From Litorilituus sediminis (GTDB lineage Bacteria > Pseudomonadota > Gammaproteobacteria > Enterobacterales > Alteromonadaceae), in the NCBI RefSeq assembly GCF_004295665.1, contig NZ_CP034759.1, positions 3,286,001 to 3,350,000 on the forward strand: a stretch of DNA of 64,000 nucleotides, written 5' to 3'. Shown here piece by piece: positions 27,449-37,114 of this stretch. How positions within the stretch are numbered: the stretch's first letter is position 1; the number at the start of each line of letters is the position of its first letter. Position numbers and translations under genes: made by a program. The notes under the pieces were generated by a model. It made no database searches, was not told the DNA's origin, and saw only the letters and a program-made list of their open reading frames with translations.

Positions 27449-29622
27449 AGCGTGCCTTTGTTCGCCGCTGAAGATTTTTTACTGATGGCGATACTGCGCC
27501 TTGCTTGCATTACCATAGAAATTAGCAACATAAGCAGTCCCGCGTATAACGAAGGTTGCCAATCTAAGGCGGTTTGCGGTACGGGTGTTGCCTTTTTATT
27601 GCTAGCTTTGCTCTTAGCGTTCGTTGTGTTTTCATCTGACTGTGCCTGTGTTTGTTCAATAGCAATAAAGCTAGTGTAGGGCGATAGCACTTGATGACTC
27701 AGTGATGTAGCAATCACTTGTTGTTTCACTACCTCTTGTGGTGTGCCGGTGACTATACTGTCGAGTAATTCTTCAATTTTGGCATGCGCCCAAATTGGCG
27801 TGATACCTAAGCTTTGTTTTTGCTCTGCAAAGCTATGCTCTTGATGCCAAGGTGAGTTTGCTTGCTCGCCAAATACTTGCATGCTATTGGGCATTAATGC
27901 GCTTTTAAAGGTGATAAGTAATGGTTCACCTTGGTACAAATCAGGGATCTTTTTTGGGTATTGTTCAATTGAGCCTAAGTGTAAGGGCTGAAATTGCAGC
28001 TTAATATCTTTTAATACGGGCTGAGTGATCTTGCCAAGCAAGGCTGACATTTTCTCTTTCACTTCGGTTACCTTGCCTATGTAGGTATAACTACCGCGAC
28101 CAAACTCCGCTGCTTTACGCATGAAGAAGCCATTAGGCGCAGCGCCTATACCGACAGTGAAAAGTCGTGGAATATCTCGGCTTTGATGTAATAAGCGAAA
28201 TAAATCCAGTTCATTACTGACGGCGCCATCGGTAATAAAGACAATTTGCTTAATCGCTTTGGCTGTTTGTTCTGCGGCGGATGGCATTTGCAGTGCCTGT
28301 GCCAGTGGTTGATACATTTGCGTTCCACCGTTGGCGTTGAGCTTATGAATAAACTCTCTGGCGTGATAAATATTGGCTTGGTTTGCCATAACCGTGCTGT
28401 TAAACGCTTGTTGAAAGCGCGATGAAAAGGCGATGATATTAAAGCTATCGGTTGGCGCTAAGGTTTTTAAGGCAAAGAATAGACTTTGCTTAGCTTGCTC
28501 AATTGAAGCGCCTTGCATAGAGCCAGAGGTATCAATAATAAAGGTAATGTCTCGGGGAAATTGCGTTGCTTGCTCGGCAAAATCAGCGATGGAATAGGCA
28601 TTGGTTTGCGTCGGTGGTATTAACATTGCCAGCGCATAAATGGCATTATCTTTCTTCTCTTTAAACACGCTTAATCTTGGCTCATTGCTAGGTGTAGCTT
28701 GCCATTGCAAAATAAAATCTTTATCCATAGGGACTTGCACGTTTCCTACGTTAACTTGTGTTATTTGTGAGGCTGGGAAGGGGGAAGATGCCTGTTCGCT
28801 ATTTTCAATGTTAGTGAGTTTAATTGCATGCGATGGGCTCTTTATTGCTTGCAATTCAACACCAGCATTTAAGCTGACCTTTAGGCTGATATTACCTGGT
28901 ACCTGCTTAATTTTATTGCTAAAAAAAGCAGGTAATGGTGTTGATAATGTCATGCTGGCATCGAGTGGTTGATACCTCGGCGTGTATGTCATAGGGAAAC
29001 GTAAGCTAAAAGTATTATCAGCATAATCAATATGTTGAAAATACTTGATAGTGACAGTAATTTGCTCATGAGGGGCAATATTGGCAATTTTATTAGTGAA
29101 TAAGTTTGCTCTGTGCTGCTCTAGCAAACTGGCTTTTTTGCCTTGTTTTTTCGCTTTTTGAAAAGCGGCCACTGCTTGCGCTTTTTCCATAATCTTACCT
29201 TCAATAATGCGATCAGCAATTTGTATATGAAGGTAATTAACGGCGGCGTTATCAGGTAAGGGAAAGGCATATAAGCCATCTAGCTGAGTGTTGTTTGGGT
29301 TAATAAAAGACTGAGTCAGGGTAACTGTTGCAACTAGCCCATTGATATCGAATTTAGCATCAGAGTTAACTAATAATGCCGAATGAGCATCACTTGCTGA
29401 GCCAAGTAGTAGCTGACCACTTGTTAGCTCATTGAGTATTGCCTGTTTCGTTTGCGAGTTTTGGCGAAACTCAGACGCTGAACTTGAGTTGATAAATAGC
29501 ACTGCAAAAACAATGGCAGGAATAATGACAATAAGCCATATCAAGGGGGAGCGCTTTTTTTTATAACGATAAAAAGAGTCGTGGTAAATTGAAGGTTTTT
29601 CTTTTGCTATTGGCCGTATCAC
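27445..29622 (-). CDS. marine proteobacterial sortase target, VIT and vWA domains
   Basis: 725 residues, starting with GTG at 29622 preceded by AAGGAG. Order: N-terminal membrane helix (about 28-48), VIT domain (about 70-200), vWA domain (about 360-530) with MIDAS DTSGS (in FIIDTSGSMQG), then C-terminal PQTALDW, a hydrophobic helix and a basic tail (RRSIAISKK). PQTA plus helix plus positive tail is the sorting signal. It is expected to be anchored by the adjacent sortase and to bind ligands through the metal site. Confidence 0.9.
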   Translation of the reverse strand: MIRPIAKEKPSIYHDSFYRYKKKRSPLIWLIVIIPAIVFAVLFINSSSASEFRQNSQTKQAILNELTSGQLLLGSASDAHSALLVNSDAKFDINGLVATVTLTQSFINPNNTQLDGLYAFPLPDNAAVNYLHIQIADRIIEGKIMEKAQAVAAFQKAKKQGKKASLLEQHRANLFTNKIANIAPHEQITVTIKYFQHIDYADNTFSLRFPMTYTPRYQPLDASMTLSTPLPAFFSNKIKQVPGNISLKVSLNAGVELQAIKSPSHAIKLTNIENSEQASSPFPASQITQVNVGNVQVPMDKDFILQWQATPSNEPRLSVFKEKKDNAIYALAMLIPPTQTNAYSIADFAEQATQFPRDITFIIDTSGSMQGASIEQAKQSLFFALKTLAPTDSFNIIAFSSRFQQAFNSTVMANQANIYHAREFIHKLNANGGTQMYQPLAQALQMPSAAEQTAKAIKQIVFITDGAVSNELDLFRLLHQSRDIPRLFTVGIGAAPNGFFMRKAAEFGRGSYTYIGKVTEVKEKMSALLGKITQPVLKDIKLQFQPLHLGSIEQYPKKIPDLYQGEPLLITFKSALMPNSMQVFGEQANSPWHQEHSFAEQKQSLGITPIWAHAKIEELLDSIVTGTPQEVVKQQVIATSLSHQVLSPYTSFIAIEQTQAQSDENTTNAKSKASNKKATPVPQTALDWQPSLYAGLLMLLISMVMQARRSIAISKKSSAANKGTL

Positions 29623-29801
29623 AATAATTCTCCTTAAGTTGGTTCAGAGAATTAAAACAAGCAACTTGGCCTTGCGACTGACGGCATTATGGCAATGTTA
29701 AGCGCAAATCAGGCAAAATTATGGCAGGGTGAGCAAAACGGCTATCTATTAACCTTGCTAAAACTTATAATGAGCAAAATTTTGGTGAGCTGAGTAGCAA
29801 G

Positions 29802-30233
29802 ATGAAACATAGTGAAGAAGTATATAAGAATAACCCATTACATGGCGTCAGTTTAGAAGACGTTTTAAAACAAATGGTGGCTCATTATGGTTGGGAAATC
29901 TTGTATGCATACTTAAATTTAAATTGTTTTAAAACCAAGCCAAGTATTGCTTCCAGCTTAAAGTTTTTGAAGAAAACGGAATGGGCGAAAGAAAAAGTAG
30001 AAGCTTTTTATATGTATCAATACAAAAGCTTACCTAAAGCTGATAGCAAGCAATTTGAACTGCCACCGCGTGATCGCATTGTGCCACTGCACCAAAAGGT
30101 AGGTGAGCCAAGAGAGTTAAGTTTGGAAGATGCGGAAAACTTGCGCCTTAAACGTGCAAAGAAAACCAGAGAAAAAAATGCTGGCAAAGCTGACCCTTGG
30201 GGAAATAAACCTGCTAATCCTTGGGGTAAGTAA
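29802..30233 (+). CDS. VF530-family small DNA-binding protein
   Basis: 143 residues. The first 75 (NNPLHGVSLEDVLKQMV ... YGWEILYAYLNL ... PSIASSLKFLKKTEWAKEKVE) match the VF530 (DUF2132) family, small helical proteins proposed to bind DNA. The Lys-rich C-terminal tail ends with PWGNK and PWGK. Single gene with no obvious partner. Confidence 0.8.
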   Translation: MKHSEEVYKNNPLHGVSLEDVLKQMVAHYGWEILYAYLNLNCFKTKPSIASSLKFLKKTEWAKEKVEAFYMYQYKSLPKADSKQFELPPRDRIVPLHQKVGEPRELSLEDAENLRLKRAKKTREKNAGKADPWGNKPANPWGK

Positions 30234-30308
30234 GGTTGAAAAATAAGATATTTTTGCTATTAATTTAAGGAGATGATAATAATTCTTCGCTTAAAGGAAT
30301 AGTAAGCC

Positions 30309-32366
30309 ATGTCTTTACTTAGTACTGCCGTAGCAGCAGAGTTATCAGCTGGTGTAGTAACCATAGATGCAGAACATAATATTGTTGATATAAATCAGCA
30401 ACTGCTTGCTATGAGCTTTTTTAATCGGGCAGAATTATTAAACGAAAATATTACCTTTTTAGATGATAACTTTTTAACCACACTTAAAAGCCAAAGCAAA
30501 GGTTTTGCATTTGGACATTACTTCTCCAGTTTAACAAGAAAAGATGCAGATAAACTACCCGTTGAGGTATGTTTCTTTACTCAACAAATAGCACAAAAGG
30601 CGTATATTTTATTAGTGTTTAAGGTAAGTAATTTGCCTGAACAAGCGAAATTTAGCTTTTCTATTTCTGAGCAAATTTTTAATCAGTCAAATGAAGCAAT
30701 TGTAATTACTAATGCTGACGGCATCATTCAGACTGTTAATCATAGTTTTTACAAAATTACCGGATACACTGAGCTTGAGGTGATAGGCAAAACGCCTGCT
30801 ATTCTTAATTCTGGTAAACAAGATAAGTATTTTTATCAAAGCTTTTGGCGCGAGCTAAAATCTAAAGGCCATTGGCAAGGAGAAATTTGGAATAAACGAA
30901 AAAATGGTGATATCTATCCTGAGTGGTTAAATATCTCTTCTATCCGAGATAAGCATCAGCATATAACTCATTATATTGCGCAATTCACAGATATTAGTGC
31001 GCGCAAAAAAACAGAAGAAGAGCGACATTTTCAAGCCTATCATGACTCTTTAACTAGCCTGCCTAACCGTTATCTATTGTTTGAACGGTTAAAACACCTT
31101 TGCTCACTCCATCATAGTTCACCTGTACATTTTGCCGTGCTTTTTTGTGATTTAGATCGCTTTAAAGTTATCAATGACACCTTAGGCCATGATGTAGGTG
31201 ACGCCCTGCTGCAATCGGTGGCTCAGCGCTTTGAAGCTAAGTTACGTAATAATGATTTAATTGCCCGCAGCGGTGGTGATGAGTTTATTGTCGTTATTGA
31301 GGGGGAAAAGGCGCTAAGTAATATAGACAAAATATGCCAACAAATTTTATTGCTTTTTGAAGCGCCTTTTCAAACTAAATTTGGTGAATTTAAGATAGGT
31401 ATCAGTATTGGAGTAAGTCAGTTTGCTAAAGATTCTTATGATATTAGAGAGCTGATTTCTTTTGCTGATGTCGCCATGTCGAAAGTAAAAAACTCAGGCG
31501 GTAATCATTACAGCTTATTCGATGCAAGAGAAAAAGCGAAGATCACCCAACGACTTGAGTTAGAGGCAGAAATTTCTACTGCCATAGCAAATAAGAATTT
31601 TGAAGTCTGGTATCAACCACAAATTAATACGCTAACTCATGAAGTGTACGGCATTGAATGTTTACTACGCTGGAATCACCCGACTCAAGGCATGATAGGG
31701 CCAGATTTATTTATACCGATAGCAGAAGCAAGCGGAGCCATTAAAGAGCTAGGAAGTTTTGTTTTAGAAACTGCCTGCAAGCAATTAAGGCAATGGCGCA
31801 TTAATAATATTTTTACTGGCATTATGGCTATTAATGTGTCGTTAAGGCAGTTTGAACGCAATGATCTACTTGCCCAGGTAAGGGAAACGTTAATTAAAGA
31901 GATGATCCCTGGTGATGCCATAGAACTAGAAGTTACCGAGTCAGTTTTTTCTGAAGGTAATTGTCATCATAGTCCAATATTATCAGCTATTAGAGGGCTT
32001 GGAGTGAAAGTAGCGATTGACGATTTTGGCACTGGCTATTCTTCTTTGCAGCGCTTAAAAAATATGCCTATTGATAACGTTAAAATTGATAAGTGCTTTG
32101 TTAATAGGATTGTCTACTCTAGAAAAGATGAAGCGATTATTCAGGCGTTAATACTGTTATCAAAAACCTTTAATGTCAGCCTTATTGCTGAAGGGGTTGA
32201 AACTAAGCAACAGGCTAAAAAGTTAACTAAGTTAGGCTGCTTTAATCAGCAAGGATACTTTTATAGCAAGCCCTTACCAGCCGAGCAGTTTGAATTATGG
32301 TTAACAAATTATCATAAGGAATGTCAGCTATCTAAGTTTGGGGAGAAAAATGAAGCATATGATTAG
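30309..32366 (+). CDS. PAS-GGDEF-EAL cyclic di-GMP enzyme
   Basis: 685 residues, no membrane helix. An N-terminal PAS-like region (1-110) is followed by a canonical PAS with PAC (about 115-240), GGDEF (about 245-405) and EAL (about 415-670). The active site RSGGDEF is intact and an RNND inhibitory site lies five residues before it, so cyclase activity with product inhibition is likely. The EAL motif reads ECL, with the catalytic Glu kept, and DDFGTGYSS is present, so phosphodiesterase activity is also plausible. The stop overlaps the next gene by 17 bases. Confidence 0.9.
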   Translation: MSLLSTAVAAELSAGVVTIDAEHNIVDINQQLLAMSFFNRAELLNENITFLDDNFLTTLKSQSKGFAFGHYFSSLTRKDADKLPVEVCFFTQQIAQKAYILLVFKVSNLPEQAKFSFSISEQIFNQSNEAIVITNADGIIQTVNHSFYKITGYTELEVIGKTPAILNSGKQDKYFYQSFWRELKSKGHWQGEIWNKRKNGDIYPEWLNISSIRDKHQHITHYIAQFTDISARKKTEEERHFQAYHDSLTSLPNRYLLFERLKHLCSLHHSSPVHFAVLFCDLDRFKVINDTLGHDVGDALLQSVAQRFEAKLRNNDLIARSGGDEFIVVIEGEKALSNIDKICQQILLLFEAPFQTKFGEFKIGISIGVSQFAKDSYDIRELISFADVAMSKVKNSGGNHYSLFDAREKAKITQRLELEAEISTAIANKNFEVWYQPQINTLTHEVYGIECLLRWNHPTQGMIGPDLFIPIAEASGAIKELGSFVLETACKQLRQWRINNIFTGIMAINVSLRQFERNDLLAQVRETLIKEMIPGDAIELEVTESVFSEGNCHHSPILSAIRGLGVKVAIDDFGTGYSSLQRLKNMPIDNVKIDKCFVNRIVYSRKDEAIIQALILLSKTFNVSLIAEGVETKQQAKKLTKLGCFNQQGYFYSKPLPAEQFELWLTNYHKECQLSKFGEKNEAYD

Positions 32367-33936
32367 CGCTAATCAGCCTGATGTGGTGATGATTTATCAA
32401 GATAAAGACAGTGTAGAGTCTGCTATAGAGCAGATAATGTCACTAGAGCTTAATTTTAAAACCTATAAGTTCGACACCAACACACTGCATGACATTGTTG
32501 AAATGAAGCCGAAAGTGGTTTTGCTATCTTCTAACAATGTGAAAAGCACTATTGAGTTTTATATTGAGTACCTTGAAGAATACGAGCAGAACATTGCCCC
32601 GCATAGCGCGATATTATTAATTAATAACCGGGAAACTGCCTGTGCTTATTTAGCGTGTGAAAATGGCTTATTTGATAACTATGCCATTATTAATCCGTTA
32701 AATGAGCCATTTAGATTAAAGCTGGTATTACTGCATGAGTTGAAAATAATAGAGAGTCATAAAAATAACAGCATTGAGCGGCTTATTGAAGGTGGAGAGG
32801 AGCAACTAGCCTCATGTATTGAACATGGCGTTGCATTAAAGCGCTCTTTTCAGCATCAAGTGCAAAAGTGCGAGAACAATATTGTTGAAGCTGCAAATAA
32901 GCTAGAAGATGCAGGAAAAACGAAAGCCGCATTGCAAAATATTGCCGGTATTAGTCTTAATGAAATGAATGATAGCGTTAGTCAAAGTATTGATTCTATT
33001 GTAGAACAGTTGATTGAGCTAAAAATCAATAATCAATCGCTTAAGCAAAATATTGAAAGTTATCATGCCCCCAAACGTAAAAGCGCATTAGGGGTTAACC
33101 CAAAAGCCTTATCTGATGAACACAGTAAGTCTGCAAGTTATAAAATATTAATCGCAGAGCCTTCAGATTTATTTTCTCGCGTTATTGAGGAGATTTTTGC
33201 TGAAACTGTATTTAAGTATTTGCTTGTTAATCGGGGGCGAGAAGCCATCAGCCAAATTGAGGCATTCAAACCTGATGTTGTGTTATTAGCTTACGATTTG
33301 CCTGATGTTAGCGGCTTAGATGTTACTAGACATCTAAGAAAAATAGAAAATAATGTCCCTGTTATTGCTTATACCCATGAGCGAGATAAGTCGGTATTAA
33401 AACAGTGGATACCTCTTGGGTTAAGTGGCTATTTAGTTAAACCCTCGAAGAAAAGTGCCATTTTAAAAAGTGTTGCTAAAGCCGTGAAAGAACCAGCACA
33501 TGTGATACATCAGCAACCGGATCCAGCAACGGGAGATATCAGGTGGTTACCTGAATATAGCGTAGGTAATCATGAAATAGATGAACAGCATAAAATGTTG
33601 TTTTCTATGATTAATGAATTTTTTCATCAAGAAGGAAAGTCAGCCGCTTTGGCATTGTTTCAAAGCTTAAGCGCTTATATCGATTTACATTTTGATTGTG
33701 AAGAAAACTTGTTAAGACAAATTAATTACCCAAACACGACTGAGCATGTGAAAAAGCATGATGAATTAAGGAAAAAGTTTTTACTTATTCAGGAAAAACT
33801 TGAGGATTATGATGCCGATGTACATCATAAAATTGGCATTTTCTTGTATAACTGGCTAGCTAAACATATTTTAAAAGCCGATATGGAATTTAGAGAATAT
33901 GCTTTATCGATAGAAGAGAGTAGTTTTGTTATTTAA
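32350..33936 (+). CDS. pseudo-receiver and hemerythrin domain protein
   Basis: About 528 residues. Order: N-terminal receiver-like fold (about 5-120), coiled coil (about 135-230), second receiver-like domain (about 260-380), bacteriohemerythrin (about 395-520). In the second receiver the phospho-acceptor Asp is Ala314 (LLAYDLPDVSG), while the Thr and the KP lysine are kept, so it is a pseudo-receiver. The hemerythrin has H at NHEIDEQH, HFDCEE, HVKKHDEL and HILKADMEF, a full di-iron ligand set. ATG at 32350 with GGGAG is preferred over an upstream TTG. Coupled to the c-di-GMP enzyme, it may sense oxygen or NO and set c-di-GMP; this is inference. Confidence 0.85.
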   Translation: MKHMISANQPDVVMIYQDKDSVESAIEQIMSLELNFKTYKFDTNTLHDIVEMKPKVVLLSSNNVKSTIEFYIEYLEEYEQNIAPHSAILLINNRETACAYLACENGLFDNYAIINPLNEPFRLKLVLLHELKIIESHKNNSIERLIEGGEEQLASCIEHGVALKRSFQHQVQKCENNIVEAANKLEDAGKTKAALQNIAGISLNEMNDSVSQSIDSIVEQLIELKINNQSLKQNIESYHAPKRKSALGVNPKALSDEHSKSASYKILIAEPSDLFSRVIEEIFAETVFKYLLVNRGREAISQIEAFKPDVVLLAYDLPDVSGLDVTRHLRKIENNVPVIAYTHERDKSVLKQWIPLGLSGYLVKPSKKSAILKSVAKAVKEPAHVIHQQPDPATGDIRWLPEYSVGNHEIDEQHKMLFSMINEFFHQEGKSAALALFQSLSAYIDLHFDCEENLLRQINYPNTTEHVKKHDELRKKFLLIQEKLEDYDADVHHKIGIFLYNWLAKHILKADMEFREYALSIEESSFVI

Positions 33937-33980
33937 TTACTTTTAGTTATTATCGGCTGATGATATCTATGGTTAATTGC

Positions 33981-34715
33981 TCACTGGCAGTTGCTTGAAC
34001 TAATGCACCTGAACTTAGCTAAATGATAGTTAGCGCCGTACAGTTCTTGTAGAAATCCAGATGACTTTAGCCTAGGCATGGCAATTTCAAATTGCCTACT
34101 TAGCTCGTGTCCTTTTTTATTATCTTTAAAAACAATAAATAACTGCTTGTTCGAAGTGAGTGTGATGGTTTTGAATATGGCTAACTGTTTTTCTTTTAAA
34201 TTGTGCCTGTAGTCAACCACAACATCTGTTCTTCCTTTCTCTAAAAGGCTAAATGCTGTATCTAGGTCTTTAAACAGATATTGAGTAATATTGTTGGGCA
34301 GATATTTGTTAAAACTATATTCTTCATACCAACTGACGGTTTTAAATTGGATATCGTCTTTTGTCGTTATGTTATTGAACAGAGGGTTGTATATGGCTAT
34401 GATTGGCGCATCGATATCAATGTGGAATTTTGGGTATAGCACCTGCTTGAGCTCATTTTTATCATCCATATAAACACCCACTAAAATATCTGATTTATTT
34501 TGATTGAACAGTCTTTTGGCTCTAGCAAAACTACTAATATCAAAAGTTAACTTATCATCTGGGTAGACAGCTGATATCAGTTCTAAATAAATTCCTTTGC
34601 CATCTTGTTCTGTGTAGTTTGGCCAATGAGCTGCACTAATATTAATATCCATTGCGATTAAATTGATGGGCAGCATGGATAACAGGTAAATAAATAACCT
34701 CAATATATAGTGCAT
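33981..34715 (-). CDS. periplasmic binding protein, family 3-like
   Basis: About 244 residues. The start at 34715 gives a signal peptide MHYILRLFIYLLSM ending at LIAMD; the frame is open to 34781 but that adds a second hydrophobic stretch. Core: AAHWPNYTEQDGKGIYLELI and DILVGVYM, as in orphan amino-acid-type binding proteins. No transporter is adjacent. Confidence 0.7.
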   Translation of the reverse strand: MHYILRLFIYLLSMLPINLIAMDINISAAHWPNYTEQDGKGIYLELISAVYPDDKLTFDISSFARAKRLFNQNKSDILVGVYMDDKNELKQVLYPKFHIDIDAPIIAIYNPLFNNITTKDDIQFKTVSWYEEYSFNKYLPNNITQYLFKDLDTAFSLLEKGRTDVVVDYRHNLKEKQLAIFKTITLTSNKQLFIVFKDNKKGHELSRQFEIAMPRLKSSGFLQELYGANYHLAKFRCISSSNCQ

Positions 34716-34791
34716 ATTTTTGATTAATTTAAAGAGAGTAGTTAGCTTAATCTTAGCGCAAACAATAAGTTTATCAATCAAGTATTCTCAA

Positions 34792-35148
34792 CTATATTTG
34801 ATGGGATTCTGACCAAACCCTTAGCTCATCTAAAATACTCAGTGCGGTTTTACCAAAATCGGTTAACTCATAAGTTACAGCAACAGGCCTATCGCTTATC
34901 ACTTTTCTAAGAACCATTCCCTCACTTTCTAGTTCTTTTAGGCGTTGGTCGACCATTTTTTTGCTAGCACCGCCAAGCATACGAGTTAAGTCATTAAATC
35001 GTACAGGCTCATCTTTAAGATGATAAATAATCGAGCCTTTCCACTTTCCGCCAATTAAACGCATACCTTTTTCAATAGCGCAAGGTTCAGTGCATGCGTT
35101 TAAAACTTTTTTTCTACCTTTACTATCTGTTTTTACAACACTTTCCAT
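34792..35148 (-). CDS. HxlR-family transcriptional regulator
   Basis: 118 residues. The winged helix has ALRLIGGKWKGSIIYHL-like sequence (IGGKWKGSIIYHL), RFNDLTRML, KMVDQRLKELE and VTYELTDFGKT, the HxlR signature. Cys residues at about 19 and 23 (NACTEPCAIEKG) lie in the N-terminal part where redox-sensing relatives such as YodB and QorR keep a reactive Cys. Divergent from mdaB; probably a thiol-based repressor of that cluster. Confidence 0.85.
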   Translation of the reverse strand: MESVVKTDSKGRKKVLNACTEPCAIEKGMRLIGGKWKGSIIYHLKDEPVRFNDLTRMLGGASKKMVDQRLKELESEGMVLRKVISDRPVAVTYELTDFGKTALSILDELRVWSESHQI

Positions 35149-35171
35149 TACTTCTCCTTACAAAACTACTA

Positions 35172-35224
35172 GGTTACTAAAAGTATACTAATTGATAATA
35201 CACTTCAGGTAACTAAAATATACC
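35172..35224. promoter_or_regulatory. likely HxlR operator: paired direct repeats
   Basis: GGTTACTAAAAGTATAC at 35172 and GGTAACTAAAATATACC at 35208 are direct repeats spaced 36 bp start to start, in the divergent gap between hxlR-type gene and mdaB. The core resembles operators of MarR/HxlR-type quinone sensors (GTAACTA ... TATAC). Two sites could let the regulator shut both promoters. Confidence 0.6.
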
Positions 35225-35292
35225 ACATATTGGTTGAGTGAGAGAGTGCTTCTCTTACTTATTTTTACTGACATTTATTTTGGAGTGATTTT

Positions 35293-35889
35293 ATGAGCAC
35301 TACTGAGCCAAAGAAGGTATTAATTATTAATGCCCACCAATACTACCCATTCTCAGAAGGTAAGCTAAATGCTGCCTTAGTTGATAAAGCAGTAACCATG
35401 CTTGAAGGTAAAGGTTACCACACTCGCGTAGTTACCATGAGCGATGAGTATGATGTTGAAGAGCAATTAGCACATCATCAATGGGCAGATGTTGTCTTGC
35501 TGCAATCACCAAGTAATTGGATGGGGGGTCCTTGGTCATTTAAGAAATATATGGATGAAGTCTATACTGCAGGTATGGGGGGCGCATTATGTGTTGGTGA
35601 CGGCCGTAGTGAAGACGCACCTAAGAAAAATTATGGCATGGGCGGCACGTTAACGAATACCCAATACATGATGTCGCTTACCTTTAATGCGCCAGAAGAA
35701 GCTTTTAATGATAAAGATGAGTTTTTTGATGGTAAATCAATCGACGATTTAATGTTCCCTATGCACATGAACTTTAAGTTTTTTGGCATGAAAGCAATGG
35801 AAAGCTTTGCCTGTTTCGATGTGATGAAAAATGCTGATGTTGAAAATGACTTCAAACGCTTTGAAAACCACATTAACAAACATTTTTAG
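35293..35889 (+). CDS. mdaB: MdaB-like NAD(P)H quinone reductase
   Basis: 198 residues with flavodoxin-like fold. [35 protein letters not shown] and [14 protein letters not shown] align with modulator of drug activity B. The family reduces quinones by two electrons using FAD. GGAG precedes the ATG. The gene leads a cluster with a peroxiredoxin-like, an AhpD-like and an LtrA gene, which fits a response to electrophiles or quinones. Confidence 0.8.
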   Translation: MSTTEPKKVLIINAHQYYPFSEGKLNAALVDKAVTMLEGKGYHTRVVTMSDEYDVEEQLAHHQWADVVLLQSPSNWMGGPWSFKKYMDEVYTAGMGGALCVGDGRSEDAPKKNYGMGGTLTNTQYMMSLTFNAPEEAFNDKDEFFDGKSIDDLMFPMHMNFKFFGMKAMESFACFDVMKNADVENDFKRFENHINKHF

Positions 35890-35898
35890 GAGGCTAAG

Positions 35899-36441
35899 AT
35901 GAGCATTGAATATACCAATAAACTTCACGCTGGATCTTATTTTCCCAATATTGAAGCCAAGTTATTAAACGGTGATGTGAAAACACTATCCACACCTGAA
36001 AATGGCTTAGATTGGCAAATGGTTGTTGTATATAGAGGTCAGCATTGCCCTCTTTGTACAAAGTACCTGAACCAATTGGAAAGCGCGAAAAGCTTACTCG
36101 CACAAACAGGCGTAGATTTAATCGCCGTCTCAGGCGATAGCAAGGAACAACTAGCAAGTCATATGGAAAGACTTGATGTGAGTTTCCCTATCGCTTATGG
36201 CTTGACCGTTGAACAAATGCAAAAGCTTGGCTTGTATATATCTGATCCCAGATCGCCACAAGAGACAGATCATCCATTTGCTGAGCCGGGACTTTTTGTC
36301 GTTAATCGTGACGGTAAAGTACAGGTAGTGGATATTTCCAATAACCCGTTTGTCAGACCAGAGCTTCAGTCTTTAATCAGTGGCTTAGGTTGGATACGCA
36401 ACCCAGATAACAATTACCCTATTCGTGGTATGCATAAGTAG
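35899..36441 (+). CDS. peroxiredoxin-like (AhpC/TSA) family protein
   Basis: 180 residues, thioredoxin fold. YRGQHCPLCTKYL contains a CxxC at the usual peroxidatic position, and the rest follows AhpC/TSA (LIAVSGDSKEQ, GLFVVNRDGKV). The CxxC form is that of the peroxiredoxin-like two-Cys subgroup. Nine bases after mdaB with a strong GGAGG site; likely reduces peroxides or related thiol substrates. Confidence 0.8.
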   Translation: MSIEYTNKLHAGSYFPNIEAKLLNGDVKTLSTPENGLDWQMVVVYRGQHCPLCTKYLNQLESAKSLLAQTGVDLIAVSGDSKEQLASHMERLDVSFPIAYGLTVEQMQKLGLYISDPRSPQETDHPFAEPGLFVVNRDGKVQVVDISNNPFVRPELQSLISGLGWIRNPDNNYPIRGMHK

Positions 36442-36558
36442 TGATGAGAAAGACTCTACTAGCGAGTGGTAGCGAGTAATACATTTGTAAAAGACGCGAA
36501 CGTTGAATCTGCTCATATCGCATTACTACCTTAATATTTAAAATAGAGACAAGTTATT

Positions 36559-37113
36559 ATGTTTACTTATTACGAGCCTGATACGGCACCTAAAGAATCA
36601 AAGCCGTTAATGGAGCAATCTTTAGCTGGCTTTGGCATGATTCCTAACCTTCATAAAATCTTAGCTGAAGCGCCAGCAACCTATAAAACGTACAACCAAA
36701 CATTTACCAGCTTTATGAAAGAGACAACATTTACTCCGCTTGAGCAACAAGTGGTATTTATGACGTCAAACTTTGAAAATAATTGCCACTATTGTGTGCC
36801 TGGTCATACTTGGATGATGAAGTCAGCTAACATGCCTGATGATGTTATTAATGCTTTAAGAAATGGAACTGAACTACCTGATACAAAACTTCAGGCGCTT
36901 CATGATTTTACTAAAGCACTATTGGACACTAGAGGCCATATCGGCGATGACAAGTTAAATGCATTTTTAAGCGCAGGTTATAGCAAACGCCAAGCACTAG
37001 AAGTATTGACGGGATTGGCTGCTAAACTCATTTCTAACTTCACTAATGCCTTAACCCATACAGACGTAGATGAGGCGATGAAAGCTTATGCGTGGGAAAA
37101 GCCGGAGAAATAG
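36559..37113 (+). CDS. carboxymuconolactone decarboxylase/AhpD-like protein
   Basis: 184 residues. NNCHYCVPGHTWMMK carries the CxxC plus His of the AhpD active site, and the helical body (ALHDFTKALLDTRG) matches the CMD family. It probably supplies reducing power to, or works with, the upstream peroxiredoxin-like protein. A 118-base gap precedes it, but the order suggests the same transcript. Confidence 0.8.
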   Translation: MFTYYEPDTAPKESKPLMEQSLAGFGMIPNLHKILAEAPATYKTYNQTFTSFMKETTFTPLEQQVVFMTSNFENNCHYCVPGHTWMMKSANMPDDVINALRNGTELPDTKLQALHDFTKALLDTRGHIGDDKLNAFLSAGYSKRQALEVLTGLAAKLISNFTNALTHTDVDEAMKAYAWEKPEK

Positions 37114-37114
37114 T

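Noticed and set aside
31620-31680. EAL motif changed to ECL, suggesting an inactive phosphodiesterase
   Set aside because: The catalytic Glu is kept and other conserved motifs are present; the middle residue varies in active enzymes.
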